Made by a program: the position numbers and the translations under genes
Assembly (NCBI GenBank): GCA_018240785.1
Contig: JAFEFC010000024.1
Span: 95,793 to 159,792, forward strand
Length of the DNA stretch: 64,000 nucleotides
Reading direction: 5' to 3'
Source of the DNA: Pseudomonadota bacterium
GTDB taxonomy: Bacteria > Pseudomonadota > Gammaproteobacteria > Burkholderiales > Rhodocyclaceae
In this document: positions 1 to 8,201 of the stretch, piece by piece
How positions within the stretch are numbered: position 1 is the stretch's first letter
How the letters are laid out: each line of letters starts with the position of its first letter
The notes under the pieces: model-generated
What the model was told of the DNA's origin: nothing
What the model saw: the letters and a program-made list of their open reading frames with translations, nothing else
Databases searched by the model: none

Positions 1-492
1 GGACACGCTGATGTTTACCAGCGCGTGATAGATGCCCCACACCGTGCCGAAGAGGCCGACGAAGGGCGCCGTGGAGCCGATGGACGCCAGCAGCGTCATG
101 CCCGATTCCAGGCTGGCGGTGGACAGCGCGATCGACTTGCGCAGTGCGCGGGTGATCACCTCGTCGGCGTCCAGGGTGCTGCCCAGGCTGCCTTGATGCG
201 TGTGGCGGCGGACGTGGTCGGCGGCAGCGGCGCCCTGCTGGGCGAGCGCCTCGAAGGGCGAACCCGCTGCCTGCTGGGCAAGGCGCTTGAGGCCTTGCCC
301 GAGGTCGGGAGCGGACCAGAAGGCTTCCACAGCGCCGTCGAAGCGGCGTGCGCGGACCTGGCGCGCAATGCGCAACAGGATGAGGTACCAGCTGGTGATC
401 GACATCACCAGCAGCATGAGCGCCACGCCACGGATGACTAGATCGGCTTGCGCCCAGAGATGGGCCAGACCGAAGGCCTGAGAGGTTTCCAT
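1..492 (-). CDS. exbB: ExbB/TolQ-family proton channel subunit, partial at window edge
   Basis: The frame is open from the ATG at 492 to the window edge, giving 164 residues; the C-terminus lies outside. It begins METSQAFGL and has a first membrane segment near residues 18-40 (VIRGVALMLLVMSITSWYLI). The ExbB/TolQ signature follows: LASIGSTAPFVGLFGTVWGI at about residues 135-154. ExbB with ExbD forms the inner-membrane proton channel that energises TonB. The start is 2 bases after the tonB stop, with a GGAAAG ribosome site inside the end of tonB, so the two are co-transcribed. exbD probably follows beyond the edge. TolQ is less likely because of the adjacent tonB and the hemP-bfd-bfr context. 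Confidence 0.93.
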   Translation of the reverse strand, partial: METSQAFGLAHLWAQADLVIRGVALMLLVMSITSWYLILLRIARQVRARRFDGAVEAFWSAPDLGQGLKRLAQQAAGSPFEALAQQGAAAADHVRRHTHQGSLGSTLDADEVITRALRKSIALSTASLESGMTLLASIGSTAPFVGLFGTVWGIYHALVNISVS

Positions 493-494
493 GT

Positions 495-1313
495 TCAGCT
501 TTCCTGCAGTTTGAAGATGATGGGCACGAGCACCCAGGATTCGATGGACTGTTCGCCCTGCCGGGCGGCGACGAACTTCCAGCGCCGCACCGCATCTTCC
601 GCGGCCCGATCGAGCCGCTCGGAGCCCGAGCTGCGCGCGAGCTCGATGCGTTCCGGCAGGCCGGCGGCGGAGACCAGCACCTTCAGCATGACCTTGCCTT
701 CCTCACGCAGGCGGCGCGACAGTGGCGGGTAGGGTGGCGCCGGGTTGTTGAGGTATTCGGCATCAAAGCGCGCCGCGGTGACGGGCGCCGGCGCCGGCGG
801 TGCGGCGGGGGCGGGTGCCGGGGCGGCCACGGCCGGCGCCGGCGGCGCGGTGGGCGCCTCGGCACGGATCGCGCTGGGCGAGGTGCTTGCCGGCGCGGGC
901 GCCACGCTGGCCTGCTTCACCACCGGCTGCGGCCGGGGTTGCGGACGGGCCTGGACCTTGGGCGGTGCGGGTGGCGCCGGCTGCCGGACTTCGGGCATGG
1001 GTGGCGGCGGAGCGGGCGGCGGCGGAGTGGGCGGTCTGAGGGCTTCGGCCTGGATCAGGGCGACCTCGATCGGCCGCTCGACGGGCTCGACCCTCTTGTG
1101 TTGCGCGATCCAGCCGATCGCCAGCAGCCCGGCCGCATGCGCTGCCGCGACCAGCATTGCCAGCGAGGCTCGCTGAAGCGGCGCGGGCTTGTCGTCGCCG
1201 CCACGTCTGCGCAAGCCTTGCTGGCCGAAACCGACGGGTCCGTGTATGGCAGGCGTGGACATGGAGACCGGGGGCAGCGGCAGGGCAGCGGAGGCAGCGT
1301 TCATTGGCGGCAA
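495..1313 (-). CDS. tonB: Energy transducer TonB
   Basis: A 272-residue TonB protein, which carries proton-motive energy from ExbBD to outer-membrane siderophore or heme receptors. Visible parts in order: a cytoplasmic N-terminus; one membrane anchor at about residues 50-70; a long Pro/Ala/Lys-rich periplasm-spanning region (about 92-180); and a C-terminal TonB domain (about 190-272) with the NPAPPYPPLSRRLREEGKV stretch and a GLPERIELARSSGSERLD core. Methionines at 4 and 18 are alternative starts. It lies 53 bases downstream of bfr and directly upstream of exbB, consistent with one Fur-controlled transcript starting at hemP. Confidence 0.93.
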   Translation of the reverse strand: MPPMNAASAALPLPPVSMSTPAIHGPVGFGQQGLRRRGGDDKPAPLQRASLAMLVAAAHAAGLLAIGWIAQHKRVEPVERPIEVALIQAEALRPPTPPPPAPPPPMPEVRQPAPPAPPKVQARPQPRPQPVVKQASVAPAPASTSPSAIRAEAPTAPPAPAVAAPAPAPAAPPAPAPVTAARFDAEYLNNPAPPYPPLSRRLREEGKVMLKVLVSAAGLPERIELARSSGSERLDRAAEDAVRRWKFVAARQGEQSIESWVLVPIIFKLQES

Positions 1314-1366
1314 GGCGAAGGGAGGACCGCCGGTGCGGATCGGGCGGCCGGCGGTCCGGGGCGCAG

Positions 1367-1846
1367 TCAGGAAGCGTCAGCGTCCATCTGTGATTGCAGG
1401 TAGTTCTGCAGGCCGACGGCTTCGATCAGGCCGAGCTGGGTCTCGAGGTAATCGATGTGCTCTTCCGTGTCCTCGAGAATCTCCTCGAAGATCTCGCGAG
1501 AGACGTAGTCGCGGCAGGACTCGCAATGCGCGATCGCCTCGATCAGGTCGGCGCGGCCAGCTTGCTCGAGCTTGAGATCGCCCTGCATGCACTCGGGCAC
1601 GTTCTCACCGATCAGCAGCTTGTTGAGGTTCTGCAGGTTGGGCAGGCCTTCGAGGAACAGCACGCGTTCGATCAGCTTGTCGGCGTGCTTCATCTCCTCG
1701 ATGGATTCGTCGTACTCGTGCTTGCCCAGCTTCACCAGACCCCAGTTCTTGTACATGCGCGCATGCAGGAAATACTGGTTGATGGCGGTGAGCTCGGTGG
1801 TGAGCTGCTTGTTCAGAAACTGGATGACCTTCTTGTCGCCTTTCAT
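1367..1846 (-). CDS. bfr: Bacterioferritin, heme-binding subunit with altered ferroxidase site
   Basis: A 159-residue bacterioferritin, which forms a 24-mer iron-storage shell. The usual length (about 155-160) and colinearity with the E. coli protein let residues be compared directly. The heme ligand Met52 and di-iron ligands Glu18, Glu51, His54, Glu94 and His130 are present. The position matching Glu127 is Thr (EDTEEH instead of the usual E-x-x-H). One ferroxidase ligand therefore seems missing, and iron oxidation may be impaired or need a partner subunit. The ATG at 1846 has a GGAGG ribosome site and overlaps the bfd stop (ATGA), so the two are translationally coupled. Confidence 0.95.
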   Translation of the reverse strand: MKGDKKVIQFLNKQLTTELTAINQYFLHARMYKNWGLVKLGKHEYDESIEEMKHADKLIERVLFLEGLPNLQNLNKLLIGENVPECMQGDLKLEQAGRADLIEAIAHCESCRDYVSREIFEEILEDTEEHIDYLETQLGLIEAVGLQNYLQSQMDADAS

Positions 1847-2082
1847 GGGGCCTCCGTAGCGAGGGAAAACCGGGTGTCCGCCTGCGTCCGCAAAACTGTC
1901 GTGTCCGGGATTGCGGACGACCCCAAGGCATCGCGCAGGCACTGGTGGGCGCACTTGGCGCACCGCCCGCATTCCGCGGTCACGCCCAGTGTCTCCCGCA
2001 GTTGCCGCAGCCGGGTCATGCCGTTGCGGGCAGCCTCGAGAATATGACTTTCGGTCACTGCATTGCAGACGCAGACATACAT
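1843..2082 (-). CDS. bfd: Bacterioferritin-associated ferredoxin (Bfd)
   Basis: A 79-residue [2Fe-2S] ferredoxin of the BFD family. Bfd docks on bacterioferritin and reduces its stored ferric iron for release. The N-terminus [11 protein letters not shown] gives the CxC pair (Cys4, Cys6). The [11 protein letters not shown] stretch near residues 38-48 gives the CxxC pair plus two extra cysteines. The family's helix-turn-helix-like fold ([11 protein letters not shown]) is present. The stop overlaps the bfr start by ATGA. hemP ends 37 bases upstream, so this is probably part of the hemP operon. Family knowledge says bfd is induced by iron starvation, which fits the Fur box upstream of hemP. Confidence 0.94.
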   Translation of the reverse strand: MYVCVCNAVTESHILEAARNGMTRLRQLRETLGVTAECGRCAKCAHQCLRDALGSSAIPDTTVLRTQADTRFSLATEAP

Positions 2083-2119
2083 AGTCTAGCCTCGCCAGAG
2101 GTCCATGCCTCAACTGGAT

Positions 2120-2317
2120 TCATTTGGTCAGGATCAGCTTGCCGCTGCGCGTCGCGCGCAGCACGTAGCGCATGCCCAGATGCTCGATTTCCACCGCGTG
2201 ACGGCCGTCCAGCAGATCGGAGCTGGACAGCGTCCGCACCGAGTCGGGCGGCGTGCCTGGCGACGCGTGAAACTTGCGAGCGGGCTCGGTCGAATCGGGA
2301 TGGGACGGTTGGGTCAC
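2120..2317 (-). CDS. hemP: Hemin uptake protein HemP
   Basis: A small HemP-family protein ending in the family signature HAVEIEHLGMRYVLRATRSG plus KLILTK. HemP proteins are short iron-regulated proteins linked to heme uptake; in some betaproteobacteria HemP acts as an activator of heme receptor genes. I place the start at the GTG at 2317 (65 residues). An in-frame ATG at 2350 would give 76 residues, but it lies inside the Fur-box-like sequence and at or before the predicted transcription start, so it should not be on the mRNA. The ribosome site before the GTG is weak (AAGA), so the exact start is less sure than the gene. Confidence 0.85.
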   Translation of the reverse strand: MTQPSHPDSTEPARKFHASPGTPPDSVRTLSSSDLLDGRHAVEIEHLGMRYVLRATRSGKLILTK

Positions 2318-2335
2318 TGTTTTGATCTTGCAAAC

Positions 2336-2377
2336 AACAATGATTCGCATTTAACCATGTGAGCGCGGGGCGGTCAA
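2336..2377 (-). promoter_or_regulatory. Predicted hemP operon promoter with overlapping Fur box
   Basis: On the minus strand a -35 element TTGACC (2372-2377) and a -10-like TTAAAT (2349-2354) are spaced by 17 bases. They are overlapped by TTAAATGCGAATCATTGTT (2336-2354), which matches 12 of 19 positions of the Fur consensus GATAATGATAATCATTATC. Transcription would begin near 2342. This predicts iron repression of hemP-bfd-bfr-tonB-exbB. Confidence 0.72.
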
Positions 2378-2464
2378 ACGGAAGTTGCGAGGGCGTGAAG
2401 GTGGGCGTTCCATTCCCGCAGGTTAGCGGCCATTGCGGGGGCGGCTTGTTGAGGCCGCGCTGCC

Positions 2465-2914
2465 TCAGGGCAGTCTGAGCAGCACGCGCAGGCGGGGGTT
2501 GATCTGTCCGTCGGGGAGGTAGCCGATTGCCGCGCCATCATTGGACAGCAGGGTGGGCAGATCGTCTGCGCTCTTCGCTTCGCGCGGCGGGAGCGCCCGC
2601 CCGGTGAACACCTGGCGCGACCAGTAGGCACGGATCTGGTTGGAGTTCTTCCCGGTCAGGAGCTCGTAGAAGCGGTCGCGCGTCGGGCCGCCAGGCAGAT
2701 CGTAGAGGGTGACCGCGGTGCCGTCGCTCAGCGTCGTGCGGCGGCCCAGATAGAGCTGGCTTGCCTCTTCCTCCGTCAAGGCGGGAATGCCGCTCGCGGC
2801 CGAGGTGACGAGCACGATCTCGGCCGCGTGAGCGGTCGTCGCTGCGAAGGCTAGAGCGCCCGCGAGGGACAGGGTGGTCCGTCGCAGGCGGCAACGGATC
2901 CTAGAATGTGACAT
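2465..2914 (-). CDS. Small periplasmic phosphate-binding-like (PBP) protein
   Basis: A 149-residue protein with a cleavable signal peptide (about residues 1-30, ending ATTAHA). The rest resembles short PstS-like periplasmic binding proteins (EIVLVTSAASGIPALTEEE, then SQLYLGRRTTLSDGTAV, then a QIRAYWSRQVFTG region). Such short PBP-fold proteins are usually annotated as phosphate ABC transporter substrate-binding proteins but seldom sit with transporter genes. Here it overlaps the end of the porin-like gene by 14 bases and follows a GGDEF/EAL gene, with no ABC permease or ATPase nearby. I infer a sensory or ligand-capture role rather than transport. Confidence 0.75.
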   Translation of the reverse strand: MSHSRIRCRLRRTTLSLAGALAFAATTAHAAEIVLVTSAASGIPALTEEEASQLYLGRRTTLSDGTAVTLYDLPGGPTRDRFYELLTGKNSNQIRAYWSRQVFTGRALPPREAKSADDLPTLLSNDGAAIGYLPDGQINPRLRVLLRLP

Positions 2915-4112
2915 CGACGGACAGGCTCAGGATGTTGATCGATCGTCCACCCATGTGGCTGGCGGCGGTCTCGTTCGAGGGGTCGAAGGTTCCCCAGGCG
3001 TTGGCGTCGGTGCGGGCACGAGTGAATTCCGCCTTCACCGCAGCGTTGCTGTGAACGTCCCAGCGGACACCCGCGGTGACGCTGTGTTGGGCAAGGTTGC
3101 GCGAAGCGTTGAAACCGGAAATCAATTCGGCAAGGCCAGGCAGCGGAGGGAGGCTGCGTACGTCCTCCATATCCACCACCGCCGCGTCCTGGATGTGGCG
3201 TGCGACGACCATGTAAGGCATCACGGTGCCGAAACGGTGGCCTGCAGTGAGCTGCCAGCCGTGGGCGCTGTTCGCATAGCGGTCGGCCTGTCGGCGCGCA
3301 TATTCGCCGATCACCAGCCAGCGCCCGTCGTCCCATTGAAAGCCGGCCGAGCTGAAGCGGGTGGTGCCGTCATTCCCCGCCATGCGAGCGACGATGTCGT
3401 CCCGGCCCAGGTCGCGGAGCACGGGTGCAAGTGCGGTGTAGAAAGGATCCTGCCAGTTGATTTCGAGCCTGGCCTCGGCGTGTCCCAGATGAACCGACAG
3501 ATCCCCATGCGAAAGCGTCAGGTTCGCCCCCGCAACGCGTTTGAGGCGGGCCTTGGTGTCGGGATACAGGGAGAGGCGGCTGGTGCCGAAGAAGGGATGA
3601 AGCTCGATGTCGGTTTCACCCGCTCGCACGCGGTACAGCAGGTCGATCCCGTCGAGGTCGGCGAACGGGCTCAGGCCATAGACCTCTTCGGGGGGGCGCA
3701 CCCAGGGATGAGCGTAGTTGATGTTGAGCGAGTCGGACTGCATGAAGAAGGGAATGCGCAGCCTGCCGGCACGGGCGGAGAGCTCGGGTGTGACCTGGTG
3801 GCTCAGGAAGGCCAGGGTCGGCCGCGGCGCGTAGTTGCCCTTGGTGTTCTCGCGACTGACGACCTGCACGACGGCCGAGCTCGACTCGCCCAGGCGGAGG
3901 TTGCCCTGTACGCCGAGCACCGAGTCGGGGCCGGTGTCCGGCCTCTCGGTGCCCGGCCGGTCGATGCCGACGCGGGTGAAGCGCATGTCGGCCTTGTCGG
4001 TGGCGACGACGCCGAGGGTGGCAAATCCGGACAGGGTGAGGGCCTGGAGGTCATCGCTCGCGCTTGCTGACAGCGCCCAGAGCACCAGCGCCGGGATGGT
4101 TGCCCATTTCAT
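2901..4112 (-). CDS. Porin-like outer-membrane beta-barrel protein
   Basis: A 403-residue protein with a signal peptide (about 1-18, MKWATIPALVLWALSASAS). The mature part has alternating amphipathic strands typical of outer-membrane barrels and ends in SVDVTF, with the terminal Phe needed for BAM recognition. It lacks a clear classical trimeric porin signature and may belong to the porins or putative exported proteins found beside PBP-like genes. Its start is 4 bases after the stop of the GGDEF/EAL gene and it overlaps the PBP-like gene downstream, so the three are almost certainly one transcript. Substrate unknown. Confidence 0.78.
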   Translation of the reverse strand: MKWATIPALVLWALSASASDDLQALTLSGFATLGVVATDKADMRFTRVGIDRPGTERPDTGPDSVLGVQGNLRLGESSSAVVQVVSRENTKGNYAPRPTLAFLSHQVTPELSARAGRLRIPFFMQSDSLNINYAHPWVRPPEEVYGLSPFADLDGIDLLYRVRAGETDIELHPFFGTSRLSLYPDTKARLKRVAGANLTLSHGDLSVHLGHAEARLEINWQDPFYTALAPVLRDLGRDDIVARMAGNDGTTRFSSAGFQWDDGRWLVIGEYARRQADRYANSAHGWQLTAGHRFGTVMPYMVVARHIQDAAVVDMEDVRSLPPLPGLAELISGFNASRNLAQHSVTAGVRWDVHSNAAVKAEFTRARTDANAWGTFDPSNETAASHMGGRSINILSLSVDVTF

Positions 4113-4116
4113 TCGA

Positions 4117-6681
4117 TCATGCCCCCAGTGGCATCTTGTTCTTCAGCAGGTTCAGTGTGCTTTCTGCGTCCATCGGCCGTGCGAACAGATAGCCTTGCCC
4201 GAAGTTGCAGCCCATGTCGCGCAACAGCAGGGCCTGGTCTTCGGTTTCGATGCATTCGGCAACGACAGTCATGCCGAGATCATGGGCGAGTTCAATGCTG
4301 CGCGCAACGATCGCACGCAGGCGCTCGTCGACCGTGATCGAGCGCACGAACGAGCCATCGAGCTTGACCTGGTCGCAGGGAATGGTGTGCAGGTAGCTCA
4401 AGGTGGAGTAGCCCGTGCCGAAGTCGTCGATGAGGATCTCGACGCCGGCGTCGCGCAGCCGGTGCAGCGTTCGTGCAGCCGGGCCGCCGGGATGGGCGAG
4501 CACGCTCTCGGTGATCTCGAAGCGGACGGTGCTGCGCGGCAGTTCGCTGGCGTCGATCACCGCCAGCAGTTCCTCGGCGAGCTGCGGCCGGGACAACTGG
4601 CGGGCCGAGAGATTGACGGCCACGCGCACCGGGACGGCCTGCGGATCGCCTTGCATCCAGGCGCGGATGTCGCGACAGGTCATCGCCAGGACCTGCATGC
4701 CGAGATCGTGGATGAGATCGAGGGTTTCGGCCAGCGCGATGAATTCGTTCGGAGGCAGCAGGCCCTGTGTCGGATGCGGCCAGCGCACCAGGGCCTCGAA
4801 GCTGACGATGCGTCGGTCGGAGAGCGATACGATGGGCTGGTAGTGGACCGTCAGGCCGCCTTCGCGTAAAGCGGCACGCAGGTCGACCTCCAGCTTCAGG
4901 GAGCGGACCGCCTGCGCATGCATTGACGTGTGGAAGAACTCGACCGGCGAGCTCTCGCTGCGCCTGGCCTTGTGCAGGGCGTTGTCGGCGTCGCGCAGCA
5001 GGGCCTCGGCATCGTCGGGCTCCATGCCGCTCATGGCGATGCCGATGCGGCAATAGGGGTGCAGTTCGCCTTCGCCCGATGGGGTGGCGAAGGCGGGCAG
5101 TTCGACCAGGGCTTCGGCGATGCGCAGCGCCTCGGTCGAATGCGAGACTCCGTTCAACAGCACGGCGAACTGGTCGCCGCCAACGCGCGCGGCGACATCG
5201 CCTTCGCGCGCGGTGGCGACGATGTGCTCGGCGGCGCGGCGCAGCAATTCGTCGCCCACCGCATGGCCGTAGCTGTCATTGACGAGGCTGAAGCGCTCGA
5301 TGTTGATCGCCAGCACCGCGAACCGGTAGCGCTCGTCGCGGCGCTGCTGGCCGATCGCGCGCGTCACATGCTCGATGAACAGTGCGCGGTTGGGCAGGCC
5401 GGTGAGCCCGTCGTGGAGGGCGTCGTGGATCAGTCGCTGCTCGGCGCGCTTGCGCAGGTGAATGTCGCCGATGGAGCCCGCCATGCGCACCGCGCGCCCC
5501 TTCTCGTCGCGTTGTGCGACGCCGCGCGTCAGCACCCAGCGAAAACTGCCGTCCGGCTGCCGTACGCGGTGTTCCAGCATGAACTGGCTCGTCACCCCGC
5601 TCAGGTGTGCCAGCACCTTCTCCTTATAGGTTTCGATTTCGTCCGGATGCAGGAAGGGCAGGATGCCTTCCGGCTCGCTGGGCAGGGAGCCCGGCGGAAG
5701 GCCGAGGATCTCGCACGAGCGGTCGGAAAAATAGATGGTGCGCCCCGGGATGTCCCAGTCCCACAAGCCGTCGTTGGCGCCGCGCATCGCCAATGCATAG
5801 CGCTCCTCGCTCGACTTGAGCTGCCTGGAGGTTTCCTCGATCTCGCCGATGCGCTGCTTCAGCGTCGTCGCCATGATGTTGAAATGGCGGGCGAGGACCG
5901 CGAGCTCGTCGTTGCCGTTGGCGGGGAGGTGATGGTTGAAGTTCCCGTCGGCGATCGCCTTGCTGCCGGCCAGCAGGCGGCCCAGGTTGTGCGTGAGCAG
6001 GTAGCCGATGGCCGACAGCAGCACGAAGGTGAGCGCGATCTCCACCAGCGAGATGATCGCGCCCTGCTCGATGATGGCCTTGCGTGCGGCCGCGAGGATC
6101 GAGACCGAGACGCCGAATTGCAGGAAGCCGATCTCGTTGCGTGGCAGCAGCAAGGGTCGGCGCACGTGGATGATCTTGTGCGTCGAGATGTCTTCCAGCG
6201 TCCCTTCGTCGGCGATGGAGGGGGCAGGCAGGTGGCGCAGCTCGGGCATCCCGGCGCTCAGCAGGGTGTGGCTGTTCGGCGCAACGATGCGCACGTAAAC
6301 CAGCCCTTCATTCGAATCGCTGAGCAGTTCGCCGAGGATGTCCTCGAGTTCGCCGTAGCGCTGCTGGTCGCCATAAGACACCGCCATCGCGTGCAGCATG
6401 CTGGCGTTCTGGCTGACGAGCGTCTCCAGGCTCGCCGAGGCGGCGTTGTTCATCAGCCGCACGCTGTTGGCAAGCAGCAGCGTCAGCAGCACGACCTGCA
6501 CTGCGGTGCTGGCGAGCAACAGGCGGAAGCGGATGGATGAATGCCTGAAAGGCAGGCGCACGCGCTTTTCTCCGGGGGTCGCCGCAGCGGACCGGTCCCG
6601 CCAGGCGCTTGCAGAATAGTCCATACCGCCGGCGTATGCGCCGGAATGTCTGCCGGGCGAGGTGTCGCGTCGCGCCGTCAC
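4117..6681 (-). CDS. Membrane GGDEF/EAL protein, likely c-di-GMP phosphodiesterase with degenerate GGDEF
   Basis: An 854-residue signalling protein. Order: cytoplasmic tail; membrane segment 1 (about 51-76); periplasmic sensor region (about 77-200); membrane segment 2 (about 208-232); HAMP (about 230-283); PAS (about 290-412); GGDEF domain (about 418-580); EAL domain (about 595-854). The diguanylate cyclase signature reads GGDQF (501-505), a Glu-to-Gln change expected to weaken or abolish cyclase activity. The EAL domain keeps its motifs: FEALVRW, EITES, DDFGTGYS, KLDGSFV, ECIET and GQGYLFARP. I infer a c-di-GMP phosphodiesterase. The GTG start overlaps the malonyl-CoA decarboxylase stop. An ATG at residue 20 (6624) is an alternative start. 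Confidence 0.9.
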   Translation of the reverse strand: MTARRDTSPGRHSGAYAGGMDYSASAWRDRSAAATPGEKRVRLPFRHSSIRFRLLLASTAVQVVLLTLLLANSVRLMNNAASASLETLVSQNASMLHAMAVSYGDQQRYGELEDILGELLSDSNEGLVYVRIVAPNSHTLLSAGMPELRHLPAPSIADEGTLEDISTHKIIHVRRPLLLPRNEIGFLQFGVSVSILAAARKAIIEQGAIISLVEIALTFVLLSAIGYLLTHNLGRLLAGSKAIADGNFNHHLPANGNDELAVLARHFNIMATTLKQRIGEIEETSRQLKSSEERYALAMRGANDGLWDWDIPGRTIYFSDRSCEILGLPPGSLPSEPEGILPFLHPDEIETYKEKVLAHLSGVTSQFMLEHRVRQPDGSFRWVLTRGVAQRDEKGRAVRMAGSIGDIHLRKRAEQRLIHDALHDGLTGLPNRALFIEHVTRAIGQQRRDERYRFAVLAINIERFSLVNDSYGHAVGDELLRRAAEHIVATAREGDVAARVGGDQFAVLLNGVSHSTEALRIAEALVELPAFATPSGEGELHPYCRIGIAMSGMEPDDAEALLRDADNALHKARRSESSPVEFFHTSMHAQAVRSLKLEVDLRAALREGGLTVHYQPIVSLSDRRIVSFEALVRWPHPTQGLLPPNEFIALAETLDLIHDLGMQVLAMTCRDIRAWMQGDPQAVPVRVAVNLSARQLSRPQLAEELLAVIDASELPRSTVRFEITESVLAHPGGPAARTLHRLRDAGVEILIDDFGTGYSTLSYLHTIPCDQVKLDGSFVRSITVDERLRAIVARSIELAHDLGMTVVAECIETEDQALLLRDMGCNFGQGYLFARPMDAESTLNLLKNKMPLGA

Positions 6682-8060
6682 GAACGCCCCTGTCTGCGTA
6701 CTGCCGCTGCCGCGTCGATGCGCCCCTCGGCGGCGAAAGCCTCGACGTTGGCCTCGATGCGGTCAGGAGCGTAAAGATAATTGACCATCATGCCCCACGA
6801 CTGACTCAGCCCCTTCTGCGAGGTGTCGGCGAGCCAGTTCAGCCGCTCGATGCGTGCGCCGTTGCCGAGATGGAAGCGGGCCACGGCGTCGGCCGGCTTG
6901 TCGTCCCGCTTCGCGTTCAGAAGGTAATGCGCCGCCAGGCGCGTCAGCGGTTCGCGCAAGGCGCGCACGAGGGCGTGGTCCTGCACCCAGTCGCGGGCCC
7001 CGCCGAGCAGCGCCCGCAGGTGCGGCGAGTCGGGGCCGTCGACGCCGGCGGCGGCCAGTCTCTTCCAGTCCGCGCCGGCCAGGACCTGAGCGCATTCGGC
7101 CGGATTGCGACTCGCCCAGCGCACGAGGCCCGGAATCGGCGACAGGGTCGAGAAGGTCTTCAGGCGCGGGAAGTCGCGTTGCAGGTCCTCGACCACCCGC
7201 TTGAGCAGAAAGTTGCCGAAGGACACTCCGCGCAGGCCTTCCTGCGTGGACGTGATCGAGTAGAAGATCGCCGTGCTGGCGCGGCTCGAATCGGCCAGCG
7301 GCGCCTCGATGTCGAGCAGCTGCTGCACGTTGTCGGCGAGCTCGTCTACCAGCGCGACCTGCACGAAGATCAGCGGCTCGAGCGGCATGCGCGGATGGAA
7401 GAAGGCGTAGCAGCGGCGGTCGGAATCGAGGCGGTTCTTGAGGTCGTCCCACGAGCGGATCTCGTGCACCGCCTCGTATTTGACGAGCTTCTCCAGCAGC
7501 GCCGCCGGCGACTGCCAGGTGATGCGCTGCAGTTCGAGAAAACCCACGTCGAACCAGGCGCTGAGGCGCCCTTCGAGCTCGCGGTCGAGCGGCTTCAGCA
7601 GCGGGTCGTCGCTGAGGTAGCGCAACAGGTCGGCGCGCAGGTCAACGAGGAATTTGACGCCCTGCGGGATGGCGTTGAACTGGGTCAGGATGCGCAGCCG
7701 CCGCGAGCGCATAGCCGCGCGCAGGTCGGCTTCTGCATCCCACTGGCGGTCGCTGCCGACGGCCTTCTGGTAGGCGCGGTGCGCGTCCGCCACCCGCGCC
7801 GGATCGGGACCGAACTCGAGCGCGATCATGCGCAGGAAGGTGTGCCGGCCCTCGTCGTTGAGCCGCAGGTAGGTTTCTGCCAGGCGTGCTGCGCGCTGCC
7901 GGGTGGACACTTCGCCGCCGCGGCTCTCCGCACATTCCTGCAACTGCTGGCGGATGCGTTCGACGTCACGCTCCGAGGGCGCCCGCACGCGCGCCGGCGA
8001 CCCCGACATCAGGGCCCGCACCTTGGAAAGGCTGCGCGAAAACAGATCCCCCGCGGTCAT
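6678..8060 (-). CDS. Malonyl-CoA decarboxylase
   Basis: A 460-residue protein of the malonyl-CoA decarboxylase family, which converts malonyl-CoA to acetyl-CoA and CO2. Family signatures are clear: FFHPRMPLEPLIFVQVAL, then AIFYSITSTQEGLRGVSFGN with the catalytic Ser, then TLSPIPGLVRWA, and ARFHLGNGARIERLNW with the catalytic His, ending with SWGMMVNYLY. The 141-base gap upstream after lgt should hold its promoter, and the ATG has a GAGGGGAGA ribosome site. Its stop overlaps the start of the GGDEF/EAL gene (GTGA), an odd pairing of a catabolic enzyme with c-di-GMP signalling. It probably supports malonate or odd-chain acyl metabolism. Confidence 0.93.
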   Translation of the reverse strand: MTAGDLFSRSLSKVRALMSGSPARVRAPSERDVERIRQQLQECAESRGGEVSTRQRAARLAETYLRLNDEGRHTFLRMIALEFGPDPARVADAHRAYQKAVGSDRQWDAEADLRAAMRSRRLRILTQFNAIPQGVKFLVDLRADLLRYLSDDPLLKPLDRELEGRLSAWFDVGFLELQRITWQSPAALLEKLVKYEAVHEIRSWDDLKNRLDSDRRCYAFFHPRMPLEPLIFVQVALVDELADNVQQLLDIEAPLADSSRASTAIFYSITSTQEGLRGVSFGNFLLKRVVEDLQRDFPRLKTFSTLSPIPGLVRWASRNPAECAQVLAGADWKRLAAAGVDGPDSPHLRALLGGARDWVQDHALVRALREPLTRLAAHYLLNAKRDDKPADAVARFHLGNGARIERLNWLADTSQKGLSQSWGMMVNYLYAPDRIEANVEAFAAEGRIDAAAAVRRQGRS

Positions 8061-8201
8061 TTTGTGTCTCCCCTCGTGCTTTCAGTTGCATCAATTTACG
8101 CACACATGTTAGCCGCAAAGGCGGGGACTCTCCTGTGCACAATGCCCGCACTGCCGCCCACTGCGGCAGAGGCCACCGGGCTGCCGCGTCCCGGGGGCAG
8201 T

